From Ruminococcaceae bacterium UBA3818 (GTDB lineage Bacteria; Bacillota; Clostridia; Oscillospirales; Ruminococcaceae): a DNA stretch of 64,000 nt. The notes below the pieces were generated by a model. That model worked only from the letters and a program-made list of their open reading frames with translations, was not told the origin of the DNA and searched no databases. Position 1 is the stretch's first letter. Each line of letters opens with the position of its first letter. Position numbers and translations under genes: made by a program. Positions 31,820 to 41,547 of the stretch are shown here, in pieces. Where the stretch lies: NCBI GenBank assembly GCA_002369315.1, contig DFDW01000001.1, positions 18,379 to 82,378 of the forward strand, given 5' to 3'.

Positions 31820-33397
31820 ATGCAAATTTTCAAATCATTATCCAAAACATGGGAATCCTTCTCTAAATTCGCAATCGGGAGCATGAATGCACTGTTTTTC
31901 CTCCTATTTTCCGGATTGTCTTTTAGCGCGTTGTTTTGGAACAACAGCACTTTTTCGTACCGGACCCTCCCCTCGCTGGCGGCGCTTCTTTTTATCGCGG
32001 CGATTCTGTTCTTCGCCGCCTGGCTGATTCACCGTCTGCAAAAGCAAAAATCCTTGTATCTGGATTGGTACTTCCGTCACGAAAAAGCGGGATTGTTTTT
32101 CCTTTTCTTTCTGATTTTCATCATACAGCTTTCCATCGTTTCTTTTACCCACACCTCCATCGGCTGGGATGTGGGGATGGTGATGAACGTGGCGCTCAGC
32201 GGTTCTCCCAATGAACACGCCGCCTACTTTTCCCGCTACCCCAACAACTTTTTTCTTTTTTTGTTCTTCCGCTTTTTGGGAAAGACGTTGGGACGAATCA
32301 TAAACATCTGGTTAGCCGCCGGCTTGGTCAACATTTTATTTGTCGATATCGCATTGTTTTTAAGCTGCTTTTGTGCTAAAAAATGCTTTGGCCGAAAGAC
32401 TTTTTACTGTGTTTTCGCCTTATCAGCCCTTTTGTTCGCCTTTTTTCCCTGGCTGATCGTGCCCTACAGCGATACGCTTTCCATGCCGTTTCCCATTGGA
32501 ATTTTCGCCTGTTTCCTATGCTTTCGTGAAGCAGAAAAGCGCCCGAAAAAAATCATGTTCGCCGTTTTGGCTGGGCTTCTCACCTGGATTGGATATCTGA
32601 TCAAACCGACTGTTATCATCGCCTGGATCGCTGTCGCCATAGTCGGATGCTTTCTTCCTTTTTCGGCCAAAAAATCGTTTCGGCAGCATGCCGGTTTTCT
32701 CCTTTTGACAGGAATTCTTTTTTTCTTAGGCAGCATTATATGGCAAAGCTTTTTGTATCACCAGCAATGGATGGAAATCGATCCGCAAAAAGCAGCCCCT
32801 GCTGAGCATTTTTTTATGATGGGACTCAATCAGGGCAAAGGCACCTATGGGTCTTACAAGGAAGACGATGTGGCTTTCACCTTCTCTTTCGCCACACTCG
32901 AGGAGCGAAAAGAGGCCGACCTGCAGGTTGCTTTTCAGCGGCTTCAAGAATACGGTCCTGGGGGATATCTTCGCTTTTTATGGAACAAAGCGCGGTGGGT
33001 CACCTCCGAAGGCATTTTCTTTTGGGGAAAAGAAGGGCACTTTGCCGATTTTTCCAAATCTCCTTTCAATGATTTTCAAAATTTATTTTACCCCACCGGT
33101 TCTTTTTTCCCCCTTTTCTTGTATTTGGCCCAGGGCGTGTGGCTTTTGACCTTGTTTTTACTGATAATTCCTTTCTGGCCCGGCTGCCGTTTCAGAAAAA
33201 ACAAGTCTTTTGAAGCTTTACCGCTAACGGCGTTGCTTCGCTGTGCGCTTTTGGGTATTCTGCTTTTTATTTTGCTTTTTGAGGGACGCTCCCGCTATTT
33301 GATTTTGTATCTCCCCTGCTTTTCCCTTCTCTCCGGGTGGGCGCTGTCCGTCTGTTTTCAGCGTTTGTTTGCGCAAACGTCAGAAGAACCGCTATAA
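31820..33397 (+). CDS. polytopic membrane glycosyltransferase-like protein (GT-C)
   Basis: The 525-residue protein with about 11 membrane segments. SFTHTSIGWDVGMVMNVAL in the first outer loop supplies the acidic residue expected of GT-C enzymes that use lipid-linked sugars; SRYPNNFFLFLFFRFLG and LIKPTVIIAW are typical of the dolichol-phosphate-mannosyltransferase-like group. The acceptor is unknown. GCGGAGGAAAAAG precedes the ATG; a TATAAT at 31709 may be its -10. The GH3 lipoprotein gene follows by 53 bases, suggesting a shared envelope theme. Confidence 0.65.
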   Translation: MQIFKSLSKTWESFSKFAIGSMNALFFLLFSGLSFSALFWNNSTFSYRTLPSLAALLFIAAILFFAAWLIHRLQKQKSLYLDWYFRHEKAGLFFLFFLIFIIQLSIVSFTHTSIGWDVGMVMNVALSGSPNEHAAYFSRYPNNFFLFLFFRFLGKTLGRIINIWLAAGLVNILFVDIALFLSCFCAKKCFGRKTFYCVFALSALLFAFFPWLIVPYSDTLSMPFPIGIFACFLCFREAEKRPKKIMFAVLAGLLTWIGYLIKPTVIIAWIAVAIVGCFLPFSAKKSFRQHAGFLLLTGILFFLGSIIWQSFLYHQQWMEIDPQKAAPAEHFFMMGLNQGKGTYGSYKEDDVAFTFSFATLEERKEADLQVAFQRLQEYGPGGYLRFLWNKARWVTSEGIFFWGKEGHFADFSKSPFNDFQNLFYPTGSFFPLFLYLAQGVWLLTLFLLIIPFWPGCRFRKNKSFEALPLTALLRCALLGILLFILLFEGRSRYLILYLPCFSLLSGWALSVCFQRLFAQTSEEPL

Positions 33398-33449
33398 AAA
33401 ATCGGCGTCCGCGCTTGCTCATATCTACTGATTTGAAAGGAGACAATCA

Positions 33450-34640
33450 ATGCTTCGAAAAATATTCTCCATCTTTTTGATGCTGCTTGTTCTTTCCGGA
33501 TGCGCTGTCTCCCCTCTTCCGCACTCCGGCGATGTTTCCGTCTCTCCTTCCCCGGAAAGTACGGATGGTTCCACGGTACCGGAATCTGTCCAGTCTCTTT
33601 CAGAGGAAAGCACCGGCGAAAGCGACCCCCTCCAAAAAATCCTCGATTCCATGACCCTGGAAGAAAAAGTCGCGCAGATGTTTTGGGTTCGCTGTCCCGC
33701 GCAAGGGGCAACTCAGACCGTTTCGGACTGGCAGATCGGCGGATTCATCCTCTTCGGCCGGGATTTCGCCGAAAGCACACCGCAGCAGCTTCGGCAGACA
33801 ATTGGCGAATATCAGCAGGCCGCGAAAATTCCTCTTTTGATCGGGACGGATGAAGAAGGCGGCGAGGTCGTCCGGGCCAGCCGCTATCCCCAGTTTCGCG
33901 CCAACGCTTTTCAGTCTCCCCGAAAGCTGTACGAGCAGGGCGGCCTGGACTCTGTTTTGCGCGATGCCGCCGAGAAATCAGCTTTTCTGCTGGATCTCGG
34001 CATCAACGTAAATCTTGCGCCGGTTTGTGATCTGTCCGTCAACCCTACAGATTATATTTACAGCCGCGCCTTGGGGCAGGATGCGCAGACGACCGCCTCC
34101 TACGTATCGGCGCTGGTCTGGCAGATGCAGCAAAGCGGCATCGGCAGCGTGCTGAAGCATTTCCCCGGTTACGGGCCAAACGGGGATACGCATTTGGGCT
34201 TCGTGCGGGATGACCGGCCGTTGGAAACGTTTCAGGCAGAGGATTTTCTCCCGTTCCAGGCAGGGATTGACGCCGGTGCCCCCAGTATTCTGGTCAGCCA
34301 TAACATTGTCAGCTGTATGGATGATTCCCTGCCCGCCTCCCTTTCCCCCGCTGTGCACCGTCTTCTGCGGGACGACCTTGGGGTTGACGGCGTGATCATG
34401 ACCGATGATTTGTCCATGGATGCCATCGATTCCCAATACGGGCTGGAAGAATCCGCTGTTCTGGCGGTGCTGGCAGGAAATGATCTTCTGATCAGCAGCG
34501 ATTTTACAACGCAGATTCCGGCGGTTTTAGAAGCCGTGGAAGAAGGCGTGATCCCGCAATCACAAATCGATTCCGCGGTGCTGCGTGTTCTTCGCTGGAA
34601 GCAACAATTGGGCCTTTTGGCAGAGGAGGAAAACAATTGA
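33450..34640 (+). CDS. GH3 family beta-N-acetylhexosaminidase-like lipoprotein
   Basis: The 396-residue protein. The lipobox LVLSGC places the mature N-terminus at Cys18, followed by a Ser/Pro/Glu linker to about 65. The GH3 barrel has DEEGGEVVR, KHFPGYGPNGDTHLG (the His/Asp dyad of NagZ-type enzymes) and nucleophile Asp in GVIMTDDLSMDAI. It is therefore expected to remove N-acetylglucosamine from muropeptides or glycans outside the membrane. AAAGGAG precedes ATG 33450. It overlaps the GNAT gene by TTGA. Confidence 0.9.
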   Translation: MLRKIFSIFLMLLVLSGCAVSPLPHSGDVSVSPSPESTDGSTVPESVQSLSEESTGESDPLQKILDSMTLEEKVAQMFWVRCPAQGATQTVSDWQIGGFILFGRDFAESTPQQLRQTIGEYQQAAKIPLLIGTDEEGGEVVRASRYPQFRANAFQSPRKLYEQGGLDSVLRDAAEKSAFLLDLGINVNLAPVCDLSVNPTDYIYSRALGQDAQTTASYVSALVWQMQQSGIGSVLKHFPGYGPNGDTHLGFVRDDRPLETFQAEDFLPFQAGIDAGAPSILVSHNIVSCMDDSLPASLSPAVHRLLRDDLGVDGVIMTDDLSMDAIDSQYGLEESAVLAVLAGNDLLISSDFTTQIPAVLEAVEEGVIPQSQIDSAVLRVLRWKQQLGLLAEEENN

Positions 34641-35110
34641 CCAATCTCCCAGGTCCTGGCTATCTGGGAAACGATGAAATCCACTTGGTGCTGGCCAATC
34701 TCACCAAAGCGGACCCTGAAAAAGGATATCTGCCGGCTTACTGCTTCCAGATTCGGCGTTGCCAGGACGACGCTTTGGTGGGCAGCTGCGTCCTGCGGGT
34801 GGGACAAAACGCCGCCGTGCAGTACAGCGGGCATGTGGGATATGCCATTGCCCCGGACTATCGCGGCCACCGGTATGCGGCAAAAGCAGTTGCTCTTTTG
34901 CTGCCGCTTGGGTTTCGATGCGGCCTGCGGGAGATCATCATCACCTGCCGCCCGGATAATTCGGCATCCCGCCAAACCTGCCTGCTGGCAGGCGGCACTT
35001 TTTTAGGAACCTCGTCTGTCCCAGATTGGCATGAAATGTATCATACCGGTTGCAAAGAGGTCTGCCGCTACCATTTTTGCACCCATCAATCGGTACATAC
35101 CGCGAAATAA
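34637..35110 (+). CDS. GNAT family N-acetyltransferase
   Basis: The 157-residue protein with a GNAT core: VGYAIAPDYRGHRYAAKAV is the acetyl-CoA pyrophosphate-binding loop (R-G-x-R/H-x-A form), followed by REIIITCRPDNSASRQTCLLAG. It starts at TTG 34637 overlapping the GH3 stop, so it is coupled to it. Substrate unknown; RimJ/RimL-like proteins are the nearest type. Confidence 0.85.
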   Translation: MTNLPGPGYLGNDEIHLVLANLTKADPEKGYLPAYCFQIRRCQDDALVGSCVLRVGQNAAVQYSGHVGYAIAPDYRGHRYAAKAVALLLPLGFRCGLREIIITCRPDNSASRQTCLLAGGTFLGTSSVPDWHEMYHTGCKEVCRYHFCTHQSVHTAK

Positions 35111-35128
35111 AAAATCGGAGGTTTTTCT

Positions 35129-35908
35129 ATGTTGGTACAAGATGTTTTTTCTTTTTTGGATGAATTGGCGCCTTTTTCTTACGCCATGGATTTTGATAAC
35201 AGCGGTCTGTTGGCAGGTGATCCGTCGCAGCCGGTCCAGAAAATCCTGGTGGCGCTGGACTGTACGGATTCTGTGGTCAAAAAGGCCCGGGAAATCGGCG
35301 CTGATTTGATTGTTACCCATCACCCTGTTATTTTCGATCCGCTGAAAACAGTGACTACCGGCTCCATCGTCCACCAGCTGGTTTCCTCCGGCATTTCCAT
35401 TATCTGTGCCCATACCAATTTGGATTTGGCTCGCGGCGGTGTAAACGACCAATTGGCGCGGTGCCTGGGATTAAAATGTCTGGAGGGCCTGACCCCCATT
35501 CCCTGCGCCGATCGGGAGGGGAAGGCGGTGACAGAATACTTGGGCCGCGTTTCTTTCCTGGACGAGCCAATGTCTCCGGAAGATTTCGCCGGCTTCGTCA
35601 AAGGGCGGTTGGGCGGAAATGTCCGATTTGTGTGCGGGAACCGCCTTGTGCACCGGGTGGCGGTCTGCGGAGGCTCCGGCACTGACTGTCTGGAAGATGC
35701 TATCCGCGCCGGTGCCGACGCGCTGGTCACATCGGAGGTAAAGCATCACATTTTCCTGTTGGCGGCGAAACAGGGCATTACATTGATAGACGCCGGGCAT
35801 TTTCACACAGAAGACGTTGTGGTAGAACCCCTTTGCCAACAACTGCGGGAAGCTTTTCCCTCAGCGGAAGTGCTGGCCTATCATCTGGCAGAAATCCAGG
35901 TACGGTAA
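35129..35908 (+). CDS. Nif3-like dinuclear metal-centre protein
   Basis: The 259-residue protein. DNSGLLAGD, LIVTHHPVIFDP (metal-binding histidines), ICAHTNLDLARGGVND and C-terminal SEVKHHIFLLA/DAGHFHTE are the family's metal ligands. Nif3-like proteins form hexameric toroids; in Firmicutes they have been proposed as GTP cyclohydrolase I type 2, but the reaction is not settled. GGAGG precedes the ATG. It is the last gene of the 31820-35908 run, ended by the terminator at 35974. Confidence 0.88.
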   Translation: MLVQDVFSFLDELAPFSYAMDFDNSGLLAGDPSQPVQKILVALDCTDSVVKKAREIGADLIVTHHPVIFDPLKTVTTGSIVHQLVSSGISIICAHTNLDLARGGVNDQLARCLGLKCLEGLTPIPCADREGKAVTEYLGRVSFLDEPMSPEDFAGFVKGRLGGNVRFVCGNRLVHRVAVCGGSGTDCLEDAIRAGADALVTSEVKHHIFLLAAKQGITLIDAGHFHTEDVVVEPLCQQLREAFPSAEVLAYHLAEIQVR

Positions 35909-35935
35909 ATCCAACGGACTTTCATTTTCTCTGGT

Positions 35936-35966
35936 AGACATCAGGCTTGGCAGACATCAGGCTTGG
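35936..35966. repeat. two 15-bp direct repeats before terminator
   Basis: AGACATCAGGCTTGG occurs at 35936-35950 and again at 35952-35966 with one base between. Probably a slippage duplication. Confidence 0.7.
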
Positions 35967-35973
35967 AACAATG

Positions 35974-36005
35974 AAAAAGCCGCAGTCATCTGACTGCGGC
36001 TTTTT
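35974..36005. terminator. bidirectional terminator between nif3-like and fba
   Basis: AAAAAGCCGCAGTCA (35974-35988) and TGACTGCGGCTTTTT (35991-36005), 2-base gap. It serves the plus-strand Nif3-like gene and the minus-strand aldolase gene, whose stop is at 36022. Confidence 0.9.
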
Positions 36006-36021
36006 GAATACAAAATCGAAA

Positions 36022-36885
36022 TTAGGCTTTATTGATCGAGCCAAACAGCTCCATTTTTTCTTTGACGGTATCTTTGATTGCCTGCGTACCGGGAGCCAGC
36101 AGCTTTCTGGGGTCGAAGCCTTTGCCTTCCAGATCTTTTCCGGCCTCGATGTATTTACGGGTCGCTTCCGCAAAGGCCAGCTGACATTCCGTATTTACAT
36201 TGATTTTGGAAACGCCCAGGGAGATGGCTTTTTTGATCATATCCGCAGGGATACCGGTGCCGCCGTGCAGAACCAGAGGCATGCCAGGGGTTTTTTCCTG
36301 AATTTTGGCCAGCACTTCAAAGTTCAGGCCTTTCCAGTTGGCGGGATATTTGCCGTGGATATTGCCGATACCGGCAGCCAGCATGGTAACGCCCAAATCA
36401 GCGATCATTTTGCATTCATCCGGATCGGCAACTTCACCGCCGCCGACAACGCCGTCTTCCTCGCCGCCGATAGCGCCTACTTCCGCCTCTACGGAAATAC
36501 CTTTTTCGTTAGCCAGCGCGATAATCTCTTTGGTTTTTTCAATATTCTCCGCGATCGGATAATGAGAGCCGTCGAACATAACGGAGGAGAAGCCCGCCTC
36601 GATAACAGCTTTCGCGCCCTCATAGGTGCCATGGTCGATGTGCAGCGCAACCGGCACAGTGATCTTCATATCTTTAACCAGGCCGTTTACCATTCCAACA
36701 ACAGCATTCCAGCCGCCCATGTATTTGCCTGCGCCTTCAGATACGCCCAAGATGACGGGAGAATTGTTCTCCTGCGCAGTTTGCAGGATCGCCTTTGTCC
36801 ACTCCAGGTTATTAATATTAAACTGACCGACGGCATATTTGCCCTCTTTTGCCTTGGTGAGCATTTCTTTTGCGGAAACCAGCAT
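36022..36885 (-). CDS. fba: class II fructose-bisphosphate aldolase
   Basis: The 287-residue zinc aldolase. Zinc histidines appear in ALHIDHGTYEGAK, GIGNIHGKYP and LVLHGGTGIP; VGQFNINNLEW and KINVNTECQLAF are family motifs. It splits fructose-1,6-bisphosphate into dihydroxyacetone phosphate and glyceraldehyde-3-phosphate in glycolysis. AGGAGG precedes the ATG, with a near-consensus promoter at 36924-36952. Monocistronic. Related tagatose-bisphosphate aldolases cannot be fully excluded. Confidence 0.93.
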   Translation of the reverse strand: MLVSAKEMLTKAKEGKYAVGQFNINNLEWTKAILQTAQENNSPVILGVSEGAGKYMGGWNAVVGMVNGLVKDMKITVPVALHIDHGTYEGAKAVIEAGFSSVMFDGSHYPIAENIEKTKEIIALANEKGISVEAEVGAIGGEEDGVVGGGEVADPDECKMIADLGVTMLAAGIGNIHGKYPANWKGLNFEVLAKIQEKTPGMPLVLHGGTGIPADMIKKAISLGVSKINVNTECQLAFAEATRKYIEAGKDLEGKGFDPRKLLAPGTQAIKDTVKEKMELFGSINKA

Positions 36886-36923
36886 ATTTAACTCCTCCTA
36901 TAATTAGCAGATTTGCTTCTTAT

Positions 36924-36952
36924 ATTATAGTAGATTGTCTAAAAAAAAGCAA
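36924..36952 (-). promoter_or_regulatory. promoter of fba
   Basis: On the minus strand TTGCTT (36952-36947), a 17-base spacer with a T-tract, and TATAAT (36929-36924), 38 bases upstream of the start codon. Confidence 0.7.
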
Positions 36953-37004
36953 ACCTTTTTCGTCATTTTTACAATAACAGCGTAAAAACTTTCCGTTTCC
37001 AATG

Positions 37005-37036
37005 AAAAAAGGCCGACTATACAGCCGGTCTTTTTT
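37005..37036 (-). terminator. terminator after the 37042 gene
   Basis: On the minus strand AAAAAAGACCG pairs with CGGCCTTTTTT (one G-T pair) and ends in a T-run, 6 bases after the stop codon. Confidence 0.75.
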
Positions 37037-37041
37037 ACTGT

Positions 37042-37803
37042 TTATACCGCCGGAAACCGGGAAAGCGCCGCAGCGTCCTGTGTGGTAATCTCCGGCACCT
37101 GTTCCGTGCCGCTTTGCTGCTCTGCTTCCCAAGTATCCAATCCTTTAATGGAAAGAATATTATATCCGTCCTTCACTTTCTTTAATTGGTAGATCATGTA
37201 CTTATCCGGTTCCGGCTCATATTTGGAACCGCCCACAGCAGCTTCCCACAAAGTGCCCGGCGGGATATATCCCACTGTCAGCGTATACAGATCCCCTTTT
37301 TTCTCAATCTTTGTCACTTGCGGGGTGTACTGGCTGGTCTGCCCCATAACAGGTACGCCGTAGGTTTTGGTTTCCGGGTCATACGGATAGGTAACATCAA
37401 AATTCTCAATGGTCTGATGCTGCAATTTGACATTGGAGCCGTAAAGTTTCGCCGCATATACGTCCAAATCCGAAGCGGGAACAACCAACATGGCGCTCTC
37501 GTCGTAAGTATATTTGTCCGTATTGCTCAACAACGTTCCCCACAAAGAAGACTGCAGCAAAAACAACGGGTCCGCATGCTCCGGCGAATCAAATTCTACC
37601 GGGTCGAACATGACCACCGGGAGCAGATAATCTTCGAACTTTGATTTCTCTTGCGTATTGTCCATGATCCGGTTGGTCAGACGGATGCAGAATCCCGCTA
37701 CCGAAACCAGGCCGATCACAGCCAGAATCAGAAATACTCCGCCCAAAGGCAGTGCGTATTTGCTTCTGCGTTTGTGTTTATTCAATGGGCTTTGTTTTTC
37801 CAT
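37042..37803 (-). CDS. single-pass membrane protein of unknown function
   Basis: The 253-residue protein. One membrane segment at about 19-42 (LPLGGVFLILAVIGLVSVAG) follows a basic N-terminus; the rest is predicted outside, with alternating strands and the motif FDVTYPYDPETKTYGVPVMG. No enzyme motif is seen. The start at 37803 has AGAGGT upstream. It lies 20 bases after the CNNM/CorC gene on the same strand and is probably cotranscribed with it, so it may act with that transporter. Confidence 0.7.
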   Translation of the reverse strand: MEKQSPLNKHKRRSKYALPLGGVFLILAVIGLVSVAGFCIRLTNRIMDNTQEKSKFEDYLLPVVMFDPVEFDSPEHADPLFLLQSSLWGTLLSNTDKYTYDESAMLVVPASDLDVYAAKLYGSNVKLQHQTIENFDVTYPYDPETKTYGVPVMGQTSQYTPQVTKIEKKGDLYTLTVGYIPPGTLWEAAVGGSKYEPEPDKYMIYQLKKVKDGYNILSIKGLDTWEAEQQSGTEQVPEITTQDAAALSRFPAV

Positions 37804-37823
37804 AACAATACCTCTACTTTCTA

Positions 37824-39131
37824 TCAGTGCTCCTCCTGCTCTTCCGGCAGAAGTTCCACGCGGATTCGGCCGATCCGCTGCTCCTCTACCTGCAGGACGG
37901 TCACTTTCAGTCTGCCGCGGATAAAGCTCTCCATCGGTTCCGGGATATGCTCCAGCTCCTCCAGCACCCATCCGCTGACAGAATGATAATCACAGTCGAA
38001 ATCCGGAGGGGTATATCCGACTTCCTCAAACAAATCGTCCAAGTCCGTTTCGCCCGCCGTTTCAAAACAATTATCTCCCACGCGAGTAATGCCTTCGGGA
38101 ATTTCGTCGCTCTCGTCATAGATTTCGCCGACCAATTCCTCCAGAATATCCTCCATCGTCACCAGTCCATAGGTGCCGCCGTAATCATCGGTCACAATAG
38201 CCATATGCTGGTTGTGTTTCTGCAGCATGTTCAGCACTGCAGGAATTTTCATGGAACGGTGGACAAACACGCACTGGTGCATCAGCCGGCGGACATCCAG
38301 TGCCTGTTTCCCGTGCTGCACCATTTCATCGAACATATCCCGCAAATACAGAATACCGATGATTTTATCCACAGAGTGTTCATACACGGGAATACGGGAA
38401 TAATGCTCCGGCACGATCTTTTCCAGGATCTCGTCGATGCTGTCATCCACATCGACGCACACCATATCCACACGCGGAATGGCGATTTTTTCCGCAGGCG
38501 TTTCGTCAAACTCCAGCGCGGACTGGACCAGCGTACTCTCTTCTTTCCCCAGAACGCCTTCGTTTTCAATGGTCTCGATAATGTACTTTAACTCTTCCTC
38601 TGTAACGGAAGGTTCCTTTTTTTCGCTTTGAAACAGGTTGATGAAAGCATGCTGCATCCGGATAAACAAAAAGGAAATGGGGGTCAACAGCGTAATAATC
38701 GCCAGCAGCACGCTGCATACGCCCAGCGCGACCTTTTCACTATGCTCTTTCGCAAAGGTTTTCGGCAGAATCTCACCGAAAATCAGCACCAAAATCGTGA
38801 CTACTACGGTGGAAACCCAGGTGCCCGCATTCCCCAGCCAGGTGGTAAAAAGCACCGCGGCAATAGAGGATATGGCAATGTTCACCAGGTTGTTGCCAAT
38901 CAAAATGCTTGACAGCGTTTTTTCATACATTTCCGCAATTTTCAAAGCCATAGCGGCCTTTTTGTTGCCTGATTCGGCATAATTTTTCAAGCGGATGGTA
39001 TTTACGGTAGCAAATGCGGTTTCCGATGCGGAAAAAAATGCCGAACCCGCCAAAAGCGCTACCAATCCTACGTATACTTGCCATCCTATGTCTTCCAAAA
39101 TTGTACCAGCTCCGTTATTTAAAATTTTCAT
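37824..39131 (-). CDS. CNNM/CorC-type (hemolysin C-like) transporter with CBS domains
   Basis: The 435-residue protein: a DUF21 membrane domain (FFSASETAFATVNTIRLK, three or four segments, FGEILPKTFAKE), two CBS domains (IPRVDMVCVDVDDS ... SRIPVYEHSVDKIIGILYL; MAIVTDDYGGTYGLVTMEDILEELVGEI) and a C-terminal CorC/HlyC domain. Members export magnesium or cobalt, or sense them through CBS-bound nucleotides. Full length. The hemolysin label sometimes given to the family has no support. Confidence 0.9.
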   Translation of the reverse strand: MKILNNGAGTILEDIGWQVYVGLVALLAGSAFFSASETAFATVNTIRLKNYAESGNKKAAMALKIAEMYEKTLSSILIGNNLVNIAISSIAAVLFTTWLGNAGTWVSTVVVTILVLIFGEILPKTFAKEHSEKVALGVCSVLLAIITLLTPISFLFIRMQHAFINLFQSEKKEPSVTEEELKYIIETIENEGVLGKEESTLVQSALEFDETPAEKIAIPRVDMVCVDVDDSIDEILEKIVPEHYSRIPVYEHSVDKIIGILYLRDMFDEMVQHGKQALDVRRLMHQCVFVHRSMKIPAVLNMLQKHNQHMAIVTDDYGGTYGLVTMEDILEELVGEIYDESDEIPEGITRVGDNCFETAGETDLDDLFEEVGYTPPDFDCDYHSVSGWVLEELEHIPEPMESFIRGRLKVTVLQVEEQRIGRIRVELLPEEQEEH

Positions 39132-39305
39132 AGAAATGTCTATGAATCGCTGTCATTATAACAAAAACCATCTGGCAACACAAGGCTTCTGTCTGACAAT
39201 TCACAAATTCCTAACTTTTCCGCAGGTTCCCATATTTGTCTTTTCCTGTATTGCCATAATAAAAATCTCACTGATTTTTCATCGGTGGGATAGCAAAAAA
39301 GAAAA

Positions 39306-39332
39306 GACAGCATAGCAAATTGCTATACTGTC
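39306..39332 (-). terminator. terminator downstream of pnp
   Basis: GACAG-ATAGCAA (39306-39318) pairs with TTGCTAT-CTGTC (39320-39332) with single-base mismatches; on the minus strand it is followed by TTTTCTTTTTTT. It lies 95 bases after the pnp stop and ends the rimP-to-pnp transcript. Confidence 0.75.
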
Positions 39333-39426
39333 ACTTTCTTCTCACTCGTCAATCGGCTGGTTTCATAGGATATTCCACAACATCCTTATGAGAAGCAGCC
39401 TTTCGGCCGGGCTTTTTCTCTTTTGA

Positions 39427-41547
39427 TTACTGCGCGTCAGCGGCTTTTTTCGCTTCCAGTTTCGCCAGCGCATCTTTGCGGGAAAGATTGATTCTTCCCT
39501 GCTGGTCAATCTCGGTTACCATGACAACGATCTCATCGCCTACCGAAACAACATCCTCTACTTTTTCGACCCGATGATTCTCCAGCTTGGAAATGTGAAC
39601 CAACCCTTCTTTTCCGGGCGCGATCTCCACAAATGCGCCAAAGCTCATCAGGCGGGTCACACGTCCTTTATAGATCGCTCCGATCTCAGGATCTTTCGCA
39701 ATCAGTTCCACGATATCGGCAGCGCGCTTGATATCGTCTTTGTTGATGGCGGAAATGAACACCCGGCCATCTTCTTCGATATCAATCTTAACATTGCATT
39801 CCGCACAGATTTTCTGGATTACTTTACCGCCCTGGCCAATGACGTCGCGGATCTTGTCCACATCAATTTTCAGCGTCTTCATCTTCGGCGCATAGTCGGA
39901 CAGTTCCTCGCGCGGTGCGGAAATCGCTTTGAGAATGATCTCATCAATGATATAATCACGGGCTTTATGGGTTTTGGCAAACGCCTCTTTGATGATTTCC
40001 GGCGTAAGACCATCGATCTTCAGATCCATCTGAATGGCGGTAATACCCTTATGGGTACCGCCGACCTTGAAGTCCATATCGCCGTAGAAATCTTCCAATC
40101 CCTGAATGTCTACCATGGTCATCCAGCGATCTCCCTCTGTGATCAGGCCGCAGGAGATACCAGCTACCGGCGCTTTGATCGGAACGCCCGCGTCCATCAG
40201 CGCCAGAGTGGAGCCGCAGATGGAAGCCTGCGAAGTGGAACCGTTGGAGGAAAGCACCTCAGAAACCAGGCGCATCGCGTATGGGAACTCTTCTTCGGAA
40301 GGCAGAACCGGTTCCAGCGCTTTCTGCGCCAAGGCGCCATGGCCGATCTCCCGGCGTCCGGGGCCGCGGCTGGGTCGGGTCTCACCAACAGAATAGGAGG
40401 GGAAGTTATAGTGATGCATATATCTGCGGGTCTCTTCGTTATCAATACCATCCAGAAGCTGCGCTTCCCGCATGGAGCCAAGCGTCGCAACCGTCAGCAC
40501 CTGTGTCTGGCCGCGGGTAAACATGCCGGAACCGTGTACCCGGGGCAAAATGCCCACTTCGGCAGCCAAAGGACGCATCTCGTCCAGTTTTCTGCCGTCG
40601 ACACGTTTTCCCTCGTCCAGCAGCCAGCGCCGCACGATAAATTTCTGCAGTTTGTAGATGCACTCGTCGATCTGGGCTGCCTGATCCGGATGGGTTTCTT
40701 CAAACTTCTGATGAATGTCCTCCACAATCGGGGCCAAGCGAGCTTCACGCTCCACTTTATCATCCGTGTCCAGCGCGTATTTCACGCGATCAATGGCATA
40801 TTCCTTAATGGCCTCGAACAGGTCATGATCGATTTCCTGGGATTCGAAAGCAAATTTTTCTTTGCCGATTTCTTTTTGCACATCGGAAATGAAAGCGACC
40901 ATTTTTTTGCATTCTTCATGCGCTTTCATAATGGCTTCCAGCATGGTATCGTCATCCACTTCATTGGCTCCCGCCTCGATCATAACGATCTTTTCAGCGG
41001 AGCCTACAACGGTAACCAGCATATCGGAAACTGCGCGCTGTGCCTCATCCGGGCAAATGACGATTTCACCATCCACCAGTCCGACATTTACGCCCGCTAC
41101 CGGGCCGTTCCACGGAATGTCAGAAATGGACAGGGCAAACGAAGTGCCGATCATGCCGGCGATCTCCGGCTGACAGTCCGGATCAACGGACATAACGGTC
41201 ATAACCACCGATACATCGTTGCGCATATCTTTGGGGAACAGCGGACGGATGGGGCGGTCCACCATGCGGGACGCCAGAATGGCCTTTTCGGACGGACGGC
41301 CTTCTCTTTTCAGGAAAGAACCCGGGATCTTGCCGACAGAATAAAGCTTTTCCTCAAAGTCCACCGACAACGGGAAGAAATCAATGCCGTCACGGGGTTT
41401 CTGGGACGCGGTAACGTTGCACAGAACCGTCGTGTCGCCGTAGCGAACCAGGCAGGAGCCATTGGACAGGCCGCACATTTTTCCCACCTCAAAAGCAATG
41501 GGTTTTCCGGCCAGTTCTGTTTTAAATACGCGGTAATTTTCGAACAT
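39427..41547 (-). CDS. pnp: polyribonucleotide nucleotidyltransferase (PNPase)
   Basis: The 706-residue protein: two RNase PH domains (first: FEVGKMCGLSNGSCLVRYGDT; second with GPGRREIGHGALAQKAL and VGGTHKGITAIQMDLKI), then KH (IRDVIGQGGKVIQKI) and S1 (GAIYKGRVTRLMSFGAFVEI) RNA-binding domains. It degrades RNA 3' to 5' using phosphate. The start at 41547 (MFENYR) is chosen for its 8-base distance from GGAGG; an ATG six bases upstream is too close. It follows rpsO by 174 bases, as in many bacteria. Confidence 0.97.
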   Translation of the reverse strand: MFENYRVFKTELAGKPIAFEVGKMCGLSNGSCLVRYGDTTVLCNVTASQKPRDGIDFFPLSVDFEEKLYSVGKIPGSFLKREGRPSEKAILASRMVDRPIRPLFPKDMRNDVSVVMTVMSVDPDCQPEIAGMIGTSFALSISDIPWNGPVAGVNVGLVDGEIVICPDEAQRAVSDMLVTVVGSAEKIVMIEAGANEVDDDTMLEAIMKAHEECKKMVAFISDVQKEIGKEKFAFESQEIDHDLFEAIKEYAIDRVKYALDTDDKVEREARLAPIVEDIHQKFEETHPDQAAQIDECIYKLQKFIVRRWLLDEGKRVDGRKLDEMRPLAAEVGILPRVHGSGMFTRGQTQVLTVATLGSMREAQLLDGIDNEETRRYMHHYNFPSYSVGETRPSRGPGRREIGHGALAQKALEPVLPSEEEFPYAMRLVSEVLSSNGSTSQASICGSTLALMDAGVPIKAPVAGISCGLITEGDRWMTMVDIQGLEDFYGDMDFKVGGTHKGITAIQMDLKIDGLTPEIIKEAFAKTHKARDYIIDEIILKAISAPREELSDYAPKMKTLKIDVDKIRDVIGQGGKVIQKICAECNVKIDIEEDGRVFISAINKDDIKRAADIVELIAKDPEIGAIYKGRVTRLMSFGAFVEIAPGKEGLVHISKLENHRVEKVEDVVSVGDEIVVMVTEIDQQGRINLSRKDALAKLEAKKAADAQ

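Noticed and set aside
37824..39131. haemolysin
   Set aside because: The membrane-CBS-CorC layout marks an ion transporter; the old name has no functional basis here.
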